NCBI GenBank assembly: GCA_964489785.1
Contig: CAZAZY010000009.1
Coordinates: 1 to 26,306, forward strand
Direction of reading: 5' to 3'
From: JAIPIY01 sp964489785
Lineage (GTDB): Bacteria > Patescibacteriota > Minisyncoccia > Phycocordibacterales > UBA1006
Length of the DNA stretch: 26,306 nucleotides
This document shows positions 1 through 7,068 of the stretch, in pieces; the stretch's first letter is position 1, and the number at the start of each line of letters is the position of its first letter. Under the pieces are notes generated by a model, which did not search any database, was not told where the DNA came from, and saw only the letters and a program-made list of their open reading frames with translations. The position numbers and the translations under genes were made by a program.

Positions 1-1843
1 GAGAAAAATTTTCCAATGTTCCGGTCAATACAAATGTCTTTCCAGACAAAATATCTTTAGTAACGTTTTTTTCTTTATATACAATAGTAATATGTTGCAA
101 TAGTGCATCTAATTCTGTTATTTTTTCAGAATCTTGGAAATAATCAATAATGCTTTCTGCGACAATATCCCCAATACCATCTATTGCAATTAATGTTTCA
201 TAAGATGTGGTTCGTAATATATCCAGAGATGCAACATGTTGCGCCAATAACGTTGCAGTTTCTTCCCCCACATGATGAATACCCAACGCATACAAAAATC
301 TATCAAAAGGAACCTGTTTACTGCTTTCAATTGATTCCAAAAGATTTTGTACAGATTTTTCTTTAAAACCTGGTAAACCCATAATCTGATCAGCTGATAG
401 TGTATAGATATCAGTATATACAGAGACGAGATGCGCACGCATTAATTGTTCTACTATTTTTTTTCCCAATCCATCAATGTACATCCCTTTTTTAGATACA
501 AAATGGATCATGTTTTGCAATTTTAATTCAAAAATATCTTTATCATCTACATACCAGGCTACAGACTCTTTGCCGTTAATATTTTTTTTATGTACTGAGA
601 GACCCTTTTTTTGTAAATAAGAAACAACAGAGAAAGATTTTTCTTTTCCGGTTCGAAATTCTGGTAATACTTGGATAATTTTTGGTATAATATCCCCTGC
701 TTTTTCTAAAATAACAGTATCGCCAATTCTTAGATTCAATCTTTCTATTTCTTCTTGATTATGTAATGTTGCTTTTGAAACCACCGAACCCGCAATCAAA
801 ACAGGACGTAAATGGGCAACGGGTGTTACTACGCCTGTTCGACCAATTTGTACATCAATATCCAACACCACCGTAGTTGTTTGTTCTGCAGGAAATTTAT
901 ATGCAACCGCAAAACGAGGAGCTTTTGCAGTATATCCCAAATAATTACATATCTTTTGTGAATTAATTTTGATTACAATACCATCGATATCATATTGCAT
1001 AGCATGTTTTTTTTGCATGCATGTTTGATACCAATGTTCTATATCTTGTAATGATGTTGCAATATGATAATCATCATTTACAGAAAATCCCGATGATATA
1101 AGAAATTCTAATTTATCTTTATGAGTTTTAAATGATTCTCTTTCTTTTTCACTATATTCACAATCATAAATAAAACTTTGGATATTTCGTGAACGTGTTA
1201 CTGAAACATCTAATTGCCGTAATGACCCTGCTGCAAGATTTCTTGGGTTTGCATACAATGGTAGACCGGCCTGCTTGCGTTCGCTATTGATCAATTCCAA
1301 ATCATCTTTTTTCATCCAAGCTTCTCCGACCATAACGCAGGTTCTTTTTTCTGAAATCACATGAGGAATTCCATGAAGGGTTTTAATATTCTGAGTTACA
1401 TCTTCACCAATTTCACCATCACCACGGGTTGCACCTGTAACTAGTACCCCTGATTCGTACGTAAGAACAATTTTCAATCCATCGATTTTTAATTCACATA
1501 CATATTCCAATGGTTCATTTTTTAATTCAGGATATTTTTGTATCATCCGTTCTATTTTTTCTTGCCACAACACAAGCTCATCATAATTATAAATGTTATC
1601 GTATGACCATTGGGAAATTTTATGTTGTGTTTTTTGAAAACTTTCTTGGATATCACCACCAATTTTTTGCAATGGACTATCGGTAATTGTGTATTCAGGG
1701 TATTTTTCTTCTAATATACGCAATTCAGCAACCAACGCGTCATACGCCTGGTCAGATATTTCCGGCATATCAAGAGTGTGATACAAACGATTATGCCGTT
1801 GTATTTCAGAAGAAAGAGTTATTATTCGATCTTTTGGATTCAT
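1..1843 (-). CDS. ligA: NAD-dependent DNA ligase LigA (3' end outside window)
   Basis: LigA seals nicks in duplex DNA using NAD+, in replication and repair. The frame is open from the ATG at 1843 to the window edge, giving 614 residues of a family usually near 670. Visible in order: the N-terminal NAD-binding Ia-like region (about 1-70), the adenylation domain with the nucleophile Lys119 in KIDG, ATRGDG near 138-143, KFPAE near 316-320, an OB fold, then IDGLG and helix-hairpin-helix repeats (about 456-590), and the start of a BRCT domain (GKTFVLTGTL). The short zinc finger that normally joins the OB fold to the HhH domain is present in length but has no cysteine between about residues 395 and 460. 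The gene is 32 bases downstream of the last prepilin gene and has its own extended -10 box. Identity is clear; the last 50-60 residues are not seen. Confidence 0.96.
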   Translation of the reverse strand, partial: MNPKDRIITLSSEIQRHNRLYHTLDMPEISDQAYDALVAELRILEEKYPEYTITDSPLQKIGGDIQESFQKTQHKISQWSYDNIYNYDELVLWQEKIERMIQKYPELKNEPLEYVCELKIDGLKIVLTYESGVLVTGATRGDGEIGEDVTQNIKTLHGIPHVISEKRTCVMVGEAWMKKDDLELINSERKQAGLPLYANPRNLAAGSLRQLDVSVTRSRNIQSFIYDCEYSEKERESFKTHKDKLEFLISSGFSVNDDYHIATSLQDIEHWYQTCMQKKHAMQYDIDGIVIKINSQKICNYLGYTAKAPRFAVAYKFPAEQTTTVVLDIDVQIGRTGVVTPVAHLRPVLIAGSVVSKATLHNQEEIERLNLRIGDTVILEKAGDIIPKIIQVLPEFRTGKEKSFSVVSYLQKKGLSVHKKNINGKESVAWYVDDKDIFELKLQNMIHFVSKKGMYIDGLGKKIVEQLMRAHLVSVYTDIYTLSADQIMGLPGFKEKSVQNLLESIESSKQVPFDRFLYALGIHHVGEETATLLAQHVASLDILRTTSYETLIAIDGIGDIVAESIIDYFQDSEKITELDALLQHITIVYKEKNVTKDILSGKTFVLTGTLENFS

Positions 1844-1849
1844 GGTAAC

Positions 1850-1858
1850 AGTATATCA
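1850..1858 (-). promoter_or_regulatory. ligA promoter, extended -10 (TGATATACT)
   Basis: TG-A-TATACT reads on the minus strand and ends 6 bases before the ligA ATG, so the transcript would begin at or next to the start codon. No good -35 is seen. The same word occurs before pilM and the GNAT gene. Confidence 0.6.
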
Positions 1859-1875
1859 CACCAAGAAGAGCAAAA

Positions 1876-2511
1876 TTATGGCGCAATTGTTTTACTTGTC
1901 GCACCACCATTGGCATTCATTTGTTGATTTGATTGTGTTGGACTAGGAGGGGTTCCACTGTATGTTTTTTGTAAAATTTGAGGATTTGAAGAAGGTCCAA
2001 TTGCTGTATTTAATTGTGCTGAAGCAGAAGAAGCATTAGGTAAGAAAACTTGCAATACACGTTCTACCAACAATGGATCGCTAGTCATGGGCATATTTTG
2101 TGAATCACAAATATTGTACCCTCGAGAATGAATACGAAACATTGTACCATTTCCATTTGGATCAGGATAATTAGGGTCAACGGTGACACGGGTACAAGCA
2201 CGATCATCTGGCATAGGAAATACAACTAAAATTTCACCTTGTTGAGAACCTTGCTGTAATACCGATACATAATTATCTACACAATTAATAGATGCAGGCG
2301 GGTTTCCCCCAGAAAATTCAGTCATCGCCCATAATATACATTCGACCCCAGTATCTGCGGCATAAAATGCGGTGTGAGATTCGCGAGCAACCGAAGATAA
2401 TACGGTTGATTTATATGAGGTACTGTAAATACCAAAACCAACTAACAAAATTGCAGCGGCAATCAGGACTGAAAATAGTATAACGAAACCTTGTGATGTG
2501 TTTTTTATCAT
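1876..2511 (-). CDS. PilX-like minor prepilin
   Basis: A 211-residue protein with a short basic leader ending in SQG, followed by the hydrophobic helix FVILFSVLIAAAILLVG. It fits a prepilin-type membrane helix, but the Glu at mature position 5 is missing (Phe there), as is common in PilX-type minor pilins. The motif AFYAADTGVECILWA just after the helix is the usual PilX/PulK-like N-terminal signature. The C-terminal 50 residues are rich in Ser, Pro, Gln and Asn. It is last in a tight run of minor pilin genes (3 bases from the previous one), so it probably sits at the pilus tip or primes assembly. The PilX assignment rests on context and the N-terminus only. Confidence 0.75.
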   Translation of the reverse strand: MIKNTSQGFVILFSVLIAAAILLVGFGIYSTSYKSTVLSSVARESHTAFYAADTGVECILWAMTEFSGGNPPASINCVDNYVSVLQQGSQQGEILVVFPMPDDRACTRVTVDPNYPDPNGNGTMFRIHSRGYNICDSQNMPMTSDPLLVERVLQVFLPNASSASAQLNTAIGPSSNPQILQKTYSGTPPSPTQSNQQMNANGGATSKTIAP

Positions 2512-2514
2512 AAA

Positions 2515-3168
2515 TTAAGGATTAACTATTGGTATAGTAGATTGAAACCCTGACGGTATTGGTGCAGGTACTGATCCGGACGCAGGTGCCAAAGGAGCCA
2601 ATGGTGAAGCCGGTGCTGACACCACCCATTCTCGTAATACCTCTGCCAATATTACATTTCGAGTAAAGGTTCCCTGTTGCCAAGAGACAATTGAGATAAC
2701 TTCTAATGCATCAATAGTAGTATCCCCATCAAGATCTTGTTCTATTAATCGAATTCTACGGGTAAAAGGTGTTTGATTGGGTCCAGAGTATGAAAATTTA
2801 GGAGGAGTATTGTTATCTATTTTGATAATACATGCATTACCCGAACAAGGAACACCCGATGTTGTTTGATTATTAGAATCAATATCAAAACCACAACCTG
2901 CATTTGAACCCATACATAATGGATTAATCTCACTCAACCAAGGGTCGGCATTCAAAAAAGCCTGATCACGAAGATTATGCACAATTTCGATTCCCTCTTG
3001 TGCCAAGAAATATGCCGTCGTTTGTTTTTCTGATGCGTTTAATGCCAATAATCCACGACCCGCCATAGTAATAAGAAAAACTACGGCTGATGAAAAAATA
3101 AATACAGCAACTAATGCTTCGATAAGCGTAAAACCTTGTGTATTTTTTTGTGCGTGTTTTTGTTTCAT
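2515..3168 (-). CDS. PilV-like minor prepilin
   Basis: A 217-residue prepilin. The leader is basic (MKQKHAQKNTQG) and is followed by FTLIEALVAVFIFSSAVVFLI, with Gly(-1), Phe(+1) and Glu(+5), the substrate pattern for prepilin peptidase. AYFLAQEGIEIVHNLRD after the helix is typical of PilV/GspI-type minor pilins. It has several cysteines in the middle (around CMGSNAGCGF and CSGNACI) that could form disulfides. The last 35 residues are Pro/Ala/Ser-rich. It lies 6 bases from the PilW-like gene and 3 from the PilX-like gene, so the three are co-transcribed. Confidence 0.82.
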   Translation of the reverse strand: MKQKHAQKNTQGFTLIEALVAVFIFSSAVVFLITMAGRGLLALNASEKQTTAYFLAQEGIEIVHNLRDQAFLNADPWLSEINPLCMGSNAGCGFDIDSNNQTTSGVPCSGNACIIKIDNNTPPKFSYSGPNQTPFTRRIRLIEQDLDGDTTIDALEVISIVSWQQGTFTRNVILAEVLREWVVSAPASPLAPLAPASGSVPAPIPSGFQSTIPIVNP

Positions 3169-3174
3169 ACTATG

Positions 3175-3957
3175 TTATGGATTTTTTACTACACCATTTG
3201 TAGGATTAGGACCAATCTGTGTACTGATTTGGGTTGATAGCCCACCAGATGTATTTTGTGAAGGAGATATTTTTGATGAAGGATTATTACCAGTATTTTG
3301 CATAGATGTCTGATATGTATTTTGACCCTGTTGTAATATAGATTGCGATTGTGCGGGCATAGCATCTAAACTACGTTGACTGACCGTTGATTGCATTGCT
3401 ATGATTTGTTCCTGTCCACCTACACGCACACGAAATACTACACGAATTGTTGCTCGTGGTTGCAATCCGTCATCAAGAGCATTACCCACAACCACAATAT
3501 GAAATGCATCCACGGATACATCTTCACCGGTTATCTTTTCCCAAGAACCATTCTCAATTTTGCGTACAATAGCTCCGTCGGGATCCAAGATCGTATCATA
3601 TCCATAAGATACACGTTCTCCGCGTTCTGAATCATTAAATTGAATAAAATCTATTTCATTTCCAGCACCGCAACCAAAAGTTTCCGAGGGAGAGGCCATA
3701 AAATACCCCAAAGCACCATCATAATCAGTACTTAGATCTTTACAGGTATAATAATCTCCTGTACGAATAGATTTTGCAATACTTTCCATAACGAAATTCA
3801 CACTATCTAATGCAGTTTTATTTGCCAAAGCTTTTTTATGCGCAGTATTAATAGACAACAACGACCCAATCCCAATTGTTACAATAATAGAAAAAATTGC
3901 AACTGAAACCATTACTTCGATTAATGTAAACCCTGATTGTCTAAGATTTTTTTTCAT
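3175..3957 (-). CDS. PilW-like minor prepilin
   Basis: A 260-residue prepilin with leader MKKNLRQSG and helix FTLIEVMVSVAIFSIIVTIG, keeping Gly(-1) and Glu(+5). The text after the helix (NFVMESIAKSIRTGDYY) is the usual pattern of PilW/GspJ-type proteins. The body carries two cysteines (CKD and FGCGAG). The C-terminal 60 residues are low complexity, rich in Gln, Ser, Asn and Thr, and end in NP. Spacing of 2 bases to the FimT-like gene and 6 to the PilV-like gene shows an operon. It is expected to be a minor pilin processed by the peptidase encoded just upstream. Confidence 0.8.
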   Translation of the reverse strand: MKKNLRQSGFTLIEVMVSVAIFSIIVTIGIGSLLSINTAHKKALANKTALDSVNFVMESIAKSIRTGDYYTCKDLSTDYDGALGYFMASPSETFGCGAGNEIDFIQFNDSERGERVSYGYDTILDPDGAIVRKIENGSWEKITGEDVSVDAFHIVVVGNALDDGLQPRATIRVVFRVRVGGQEQIIAMQSTVSQRSLDAMPAQSQSILQQGQNTYQTSMQNTGNNPSSKISPSQNTSGGLSTQISTQIGPNPTNGVVKNP

Positions 3958-3959
3958 AA

Positions 3960-4559
3960 TTAATCAACACTAATTAAACCCGTTGGTTGAATAGTAATTG
4001 TTTTTGGGTTTGCATTCTCATTATTTAATATTGTTACCACCATATCATTCCATTGATTTGATATACCTCCACAGAAAATTCTTGGGTCTGGTAGAGGACG
4101 TTGAAAGCCGATGGTCAAAAATTGATCATTGTCGTCACACGTAGTACCATTTTGGTTTTCAATTTTATAAATATACGAAGGTGATCGAAATGTAATTCTA
4201 TCTAATAACATATCATTATTTACATCATAAAGTGCATTTTGATTCATGTCCCGGAACAAAACCATTTCTGAAAGAAATCTATCATTTCCCATGTCTCTTT
4301 CAAATTGAACAGCTACAGGATATCGAATAGTAGCATTATCAATATCCGCAGTAGAACCCATTCCATAATTTTGTGCCTGACGGATTACTAATGCAATATC
4401 ATGCGTCAAATTTTGCATCGCAGTATGACGATTAAATGAACCTGAATTAAACAAAGACACCGTAGCAACAATCGCAAAGATAGAAATAATAACAATGAAT
4501 TCAACCAACGTAAAACCAGTAGACTGATTTTGTTTTGAAGATTGCATACATTGTTTCAT
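3960..4559 (-). CDS. FimT/GspH-like minor prepilin
   Basis: A 199-residue prepilin. After a leader of about 14 residues comes G|FTLVEFIVIISIFAIVATVSLF with Glu(+5). The following stretch, NLTHDIALVIRQAQNYGMG, matches the LxxxlrlARseAi-type region of FimT/GspH proteins. The rest is predicted beta-rich. In several bacteria FimT-like minor pilins bind DNA, which would fit comF nearby, but nothing in the sequence proves it here. It is 15 bases downstream of pilD. A shorter start at the fourth codon is possible (both are ATG). Confidence 0.78.
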   Translation of the reverse strand: MKQCMQSSKQNQSTGFTLVEFIVIISIFAIVATVSLFNSGSFNRHTAMQNLTHDIALVIRQAQNYGMGSTADIDNATIRYPVAVQFERDMGNDRFLSEMVLFRDMNQNALYDVNNDMLLDRITFRSPSYIYKIENQNGTTCDDNDQFLTIGFQRPLPDPRIFCGGISNQWNDMVVTILNNENANPKTITIQPTGLISVD

Positions 4560-4574
4560 ATCGTTAATTATACA

Positions 4575-5414
4575 CTAATATATTAAACCTGCCCACCATA
4601 TCATCAGTGAATACAGAGTAAATCCTGATAAATATACAACAAAAAAACCAGCAATCAAAAATGGGCCAAAAGGAATATGATGATCCAGTGCACCTATTTT
4701 TTTACGTTTTACATATTTTATAAAAAAACGATACCCTACCAACAACATTACAAAAAGAGCCCCGATCCAAAATGAAAATACCAACGCAGAAAATCCAGCG
4801 CGCAACCCCAGTATCCATCCAATACCCAAAGATAATTTTGCATCACCCAATCCCATCCATGCACCTTTTGACATCCACCATACCAATGCAAATGGTAATG
4901 CAACCACTGGACCAGAAATAATAGTCAACCACGATGGCAATTGCACCAATGTATCAGAACCAATTAATACGGGAAAAAATAATGATAAAATCCCTAATCC
5001 TGCAAAGAAATAAGTCAATTCATCAGGTAAAATAAAATGTCGTTTGTCATATGCACCAGCCACAACCAGACAAGAAACAATAACCCATCCAAAAACAACT
5101 GATAATAATGAAACAAGATTTGAAATATCAAAGAAAACAAACCAGACCAACCCAAATAACGTTCCCGTAATTAACTCCATGGCAACATATTGTATCGACA
5201 AAGGTACACTACAATTACGACATTTACCTTTTTGAAAAATAAAACTAAGAACCGGAACCAATTCAAACCAATTCAAACCGTTTTTACAGGTAAAACACAT
5301 TGACCGTCCGCGCACAAAAGAACGCCCTGTATGCATACGCAATACAACCACATTCAAAAAACTACCGACGATAAAGCCAAAAAGAATTGAAATAATGATG
5401 AGAAGTAAAGACAT
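4575..5414 (-). CDS. pilD: Type IV prepilin peptidase / N-methyltransferase PilD (A24A)
   Basis: PilD cleaves the leader peptides of type IV prepilins and methylates the new N-terminal Phe, at the cytoplasmic face of the membrane. The 279 residues include the N-terminal A24 N-domain GSFLNVVVLRMH, two CxxC pairs (Cys40/43 and Cys65/68) that bind zinc, and the aspartic protease pair Asp123 (AYDKRHFILPDE) and Asp191 (GLGDAKL). It has about seven or eight hydrophobic segments. Length and motifs are normal. It is placed amid its own substrates, with the FimT-like gene starting 15 bases later. A 56-base, almost wholly pyrimidine leader (minus strand) precedes the ATG. Confidence 0.95.
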   Translation of the reverse strand: MSLLLIIISILFGFIVGSFLNVVVLRMHTGRSFVRGRSMCFTCKNGLNWFELVPVLSFIFQKGKCRNCSVPLSIQYVAMELITGTLFGLVWFVFFDISNLVSLLSVVFGWVIVSCLVVAGAYDKRHFILPDELTYFFAGLGILSLFFPVLIGSDTLVQLPSWLTIISGPVVALPFALVWWMSKGAWMGLGDAKLSLGIGWILGLRAGFSALVFSFWIGALFVMLLVGYRFFIKYVKRKKIGALDHHIPFGPFLIAGFFVVYLSGFTLYSLMIWWAGLIY

Positions 5415-5470
5415 GATAGATAAAGTAAGAAGTAAAGAGTAAGTAGAAAAAAGAAAGAAAGAATTAGGAA

Positions 5471-6067
5471 TTAAGGATTACCTTTTTTAAAATCGAGACA
5501 TTTATACGTTGTCTGACTACCAGGGAAAAATAAACCACAATCATCAGTATTTCCAGAAAAACCATTCGCGGCACTAGGCTGACAAATTTCTGCACCCATT
5601 GCAGACAATGCAAATCCATCTGAAGTATCGGCACGATCTGCACGAGATAATTCTGAATGTTCTGTCTCTAATGGAATTCCTATGTGATATCCCGTACACC
5701 GTGATTGCCCCGTTGATGCAATGCCAACATATTTGAAATCATTAGCCCCAGAGAAAAAGTTTGATGTCCCGTCAATTGCATTGCGAGCATCATCTGACAA
5801 AAATGTTTCCAATGTTACAAGACTAGAAGTATTACCATTTACACATCCATTATCTACATTCAAAATTAAACTATGTGGATATTCTTGACATACATCACGA
5901 TACTCTTCTAGCGCCAACATAATTTCTTGTAGTGTAGAGATGCGACGATCATCACGAGTACGTTTTTGAGAAATACTGAGTGATGAAATAACAATAGCAA
6001 TAAGAATTAATAAAATTGCAATAACAACAAGTAATTCCATAATAGTAAAACCAAATTTATTTTTCAT
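5471..6067 (-). CDS. Type II/IV pseudopilin
   Basis: A 198-residue prepilin from the ATG at 6067. The leader MKNKFG is followed by FTIMELLVVIAILLILIAIVI, with Gly(-1) and Glu(+5). Next comes a charged helix (QKRTRDDRRISTLQEIMLALEEYRD) of the GspG kind, where it contacts the filament core. Six cysteines lie in the globular part. An in-frame ATG at 6082 exists, but a TATAAT box ends 6 bases before 6067 and overlaps that upstream region, so 6067 is preferred. The gene follows the terminator of the pilin gene and so seems to begin its own transcription unit. Confidence 0.82.
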   Translation of the reverse strand: MKNKFGFTIMELLVVIAILLILIAIVISSLSISQKRTRDDRRISTLQEIMLALEEYRDVCQEYPHSLILNVDNGCVNGNTSSLVTLETFLSDDARNAIDGTSNFFSGANDFKYVGIASTGQSRCTGYHIGIPLETEHSELSRADRADTSDGFALSAMGAEICQPSAANGFSGNTDDCGLFFPGSQTTYKCLDFKKGNP

Positions 6068-6073
6068 ACTTAT

Positions 6074-6079
6074 ATTATA
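6074..6079 (-). promoter_or_regulatory. -10 box (TATAAT) of the pseudopilin-pilD unit
   Basis: A perfect TATAAT lies on the minus strand 6 bases before the ATG at 6067. Its expected -35 region falls within the terminator stem of the upstream pilin gene. It decides the start codon if transcripts are leaderless. Confidence 0.55.
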
Positions 6080-6081
6080 CA

Positions 6082-6134
6082 TTACCTAAAACAAAAAACC
6101 ACCCACATATGGATGGTTTTTTTGTTTTAGGTAA
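6082..6134 (-). terminator. Terminator after the pilin gene
   Basis: A near-perfect 20+ base inverted repeat (TTACCTAAAACAAAAAACCA and its complement, with one extra A in one arm) encloses a small GC core and is followed on the minus strand by T-rich sequence. It begins 10 bases after the pilin stop codon. The A/T outer arms also make it work in the other direction, but no plus-strand gene is near. Confidence 0.8.
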
Positions 6135-6143
6135 TCCAATGAA

Positions 6144-6512
6144 TTAGATACAACCAGTTTCTGTACAAGTAATAGTAGTAGAATCCCCTGTTGCTTCAAA
6201 AGAAAATGTTCCATCCCCTGCTGTAGCGTCAGTAATAGTACCATATGCCCATCCAGTTGGAAGTGCTGGCCAAAGTGAACCACTTGGAGCTGAACAAATG
6301 TCGTTACCAACAGTAGCAGCTGCCAATGTTCCAGCATCGTCATCACAGATAATTGCTCCTGGCAAAATTCCACGCAATGTTGCTTCTGCAGCAGCTACAC
6401 GAGCTTTTGTTCGAGCAGATCCCAATGACGTCAAAACAACAGCTGATAAGATACCGATGATAGCAATAACTACCAACAATTCGATTAATGTAAAACCTTT
6501 ATTTGTTTTCAT
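6144..6512 (-). CDS. Type IV pilin, probable major subunit
   Basis: A 122-residue prepilin from the ATG at 6512, with the very short leader MKTNKG and the classic helix FTLIELLVVIAIIGILSAVVL (Glu +5). Then come SLGSARTKARVAAAEATLRG and a small globular domain with four cysteines, ending TCTETGCI. The short size, perfect consensus N-terminus, separate promoter with a 64-base leader and strong terminator all fit the most expressed subunit of the pilus. An upstream ATG at 6560 would add a hydrophobic segment before the leader and is unlikely. PilA-type naming is by context. Confidence 0.86.
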   Translation of the reverse strand: MKTNKGFTLIELLVVIAIIGILSAVVLTSLGSARTKARVAAAEATLRGILPGAIICDDDAGTLAAATVGNDICSAPSGSLWPALPTGWAYGTITDATAGDGTFSFEATGDSTTITCTETGCI

Positions 6513-6582
6513 AAAAAATATATGATTAAAAACTATTAAAAAATTCCGAACTTGATACAATCAATATGTACCACTTGGTTTT

Positions 6583-6591
6583 ATTATATCA
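6583..6591 (-). promoter_or_regulatory. Pilin promoter, extended -10 (TGATATAAT)
   Basis: TG-A-TATAAT on the minus strand, with a weak TATTGT 17 bases upstream. Predicted start near 6576 gives a leader of about 64 bases, longer than that of most other genes here, including an 11-base palindrome (TGATACAATCA, 6553-6563). Confidence 0.6.
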
Positions 6592-6666
6592 TACCAGAAT
6601 AAAAAACAATACTATGTGGGGATAATCAATACTATAACTTTTTTCTTGATAAAAAAGTCACCAAAA

Positions 6667-6688
6667 CCTGCCTTTGCCGGCAGGCAGG
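6667..6688. repeat. Small GC-rich palindromic repeat
   Basis: CCTGCC, a GCCGGC centre and two overlapping GGCAGG copies form a compact GC-rich hairpin in otherwise AT-rich DNA. A shorter relative (CCTGCGGGCAG) is at 21011-21021 in the leader of the RGG protein gene. It resembles dispersed palindromic elements; function unknown. Confidence 0.5.
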
Positions 6689-6696
6689 AATCAAGA

Positions 6697-6820
6697 CCTC
6701 AGAGTAAAAAGACTAAAAATGAGTCAAAAAATACTAAACAGGATAAACTCGCTATCACTCAAACATATCCTGTTTCATACGCATTTTTTGACTCATTTTC
6801 TTAACGTCTTTTTCTCTAGG
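6697..6820. repeat. Large imperfect stem-loop 1 (pilC-pilin gap)
   Basis: Left arm 6697-6744 and right arm 6766-6820 pair over about 45 positions. The core is AATGAGTCAAAAAAT against ATTTTTTGACTCATT, then AAACAGGATA against TATCCTGTTT, with small bulges. The two short ORFs that overlap it are low-quality and change with the pairing, so the segment is read as non-coding. Confidence 0.7.
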
Positions 6821-6853
6821 GTCAAAGGATGCGGAATGCAATTCGTAGCTAGC

Positions 6854-6979
6854 GACCCTGTAGAAAACAACGTAAAGAAAACAGGTGTACTATTTCGTTA
6901 AATAAAGTATATGCCTGAGTGAAACGAGTTTATACTTTATAGGAATAGTACACCTGTTTTTAGTTGTTTTATGCGGGTC
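6854..6979. repeat. Large imperfect stem-loop 2 (pilC-pilin gap)
   Basis: Outer GACCC (6854-6858) and GGGTC (6975-6979), then AAAACAAC with GTTGTTTT, AAAACAGGTGTACTATT with AATAGTACACCTGTTTT, and ATAAAGTATA with TATACTTTAT form a long interrupted stem. The loop holds TGAGTGAAACGAGTTTAT. The length and pairing go far beyond a simple terminator, and no T-run follows on either strand. Confidence 0.75.
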
Positions 6980-6990
6980 TACCCTTTTTG

Positions 6991-7018
6991 ATTACTTTTT
7001 GGGTATACAAAAAGTGAT
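6991..7018. repeat. Hairpin 3, directly after pilC
   Basis: ATTACTTTTTG pairs with CAAAAAGTGAT over 11 positions (one G-T) around a six-base loop. It is the first structure met by RNA polymerase leaving pilC on the minus strand, about 50 bases past the stop. It could protect the 3' end or terminate weakly. Confidence 0.5.
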
Positions 7019-7068
7019 AAGACTGATTTTAGACATTAATTATTAGTTCTCAATGTATAGAATTAACC

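Noticed and set aside
184..438. Two ORFs inside ligA, on both strands
   Set aside because: Shadow frames of the ligA C-terminal part; the ligA frame is continuous and shows conserved HhH and BRCT features.
6086..6373. A 95-residue ORF overlapping the pilin gene
   Set aside because: Leu/Gln-rich shadow frame that runs through the terminator; the pilin frame has the prepilin signature and the promoter.
6616..6901. Two small plus-strand ORFs (62 and 75 residues)
   Set aside because: They lie in the arms of the stem-loops, are Lys/Ser/Phe-rich without a fold, and have no promoter or start context; the region is better read as structured non-coding DNA.
6653..7018. Possible CRISPR array or integron attC sites in the pilC-pilin gap
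   Set aside because: There is no regularly spaced direct repeat, no cas or integrase gene in the window, and the arms of the stem-loops differ from one another.
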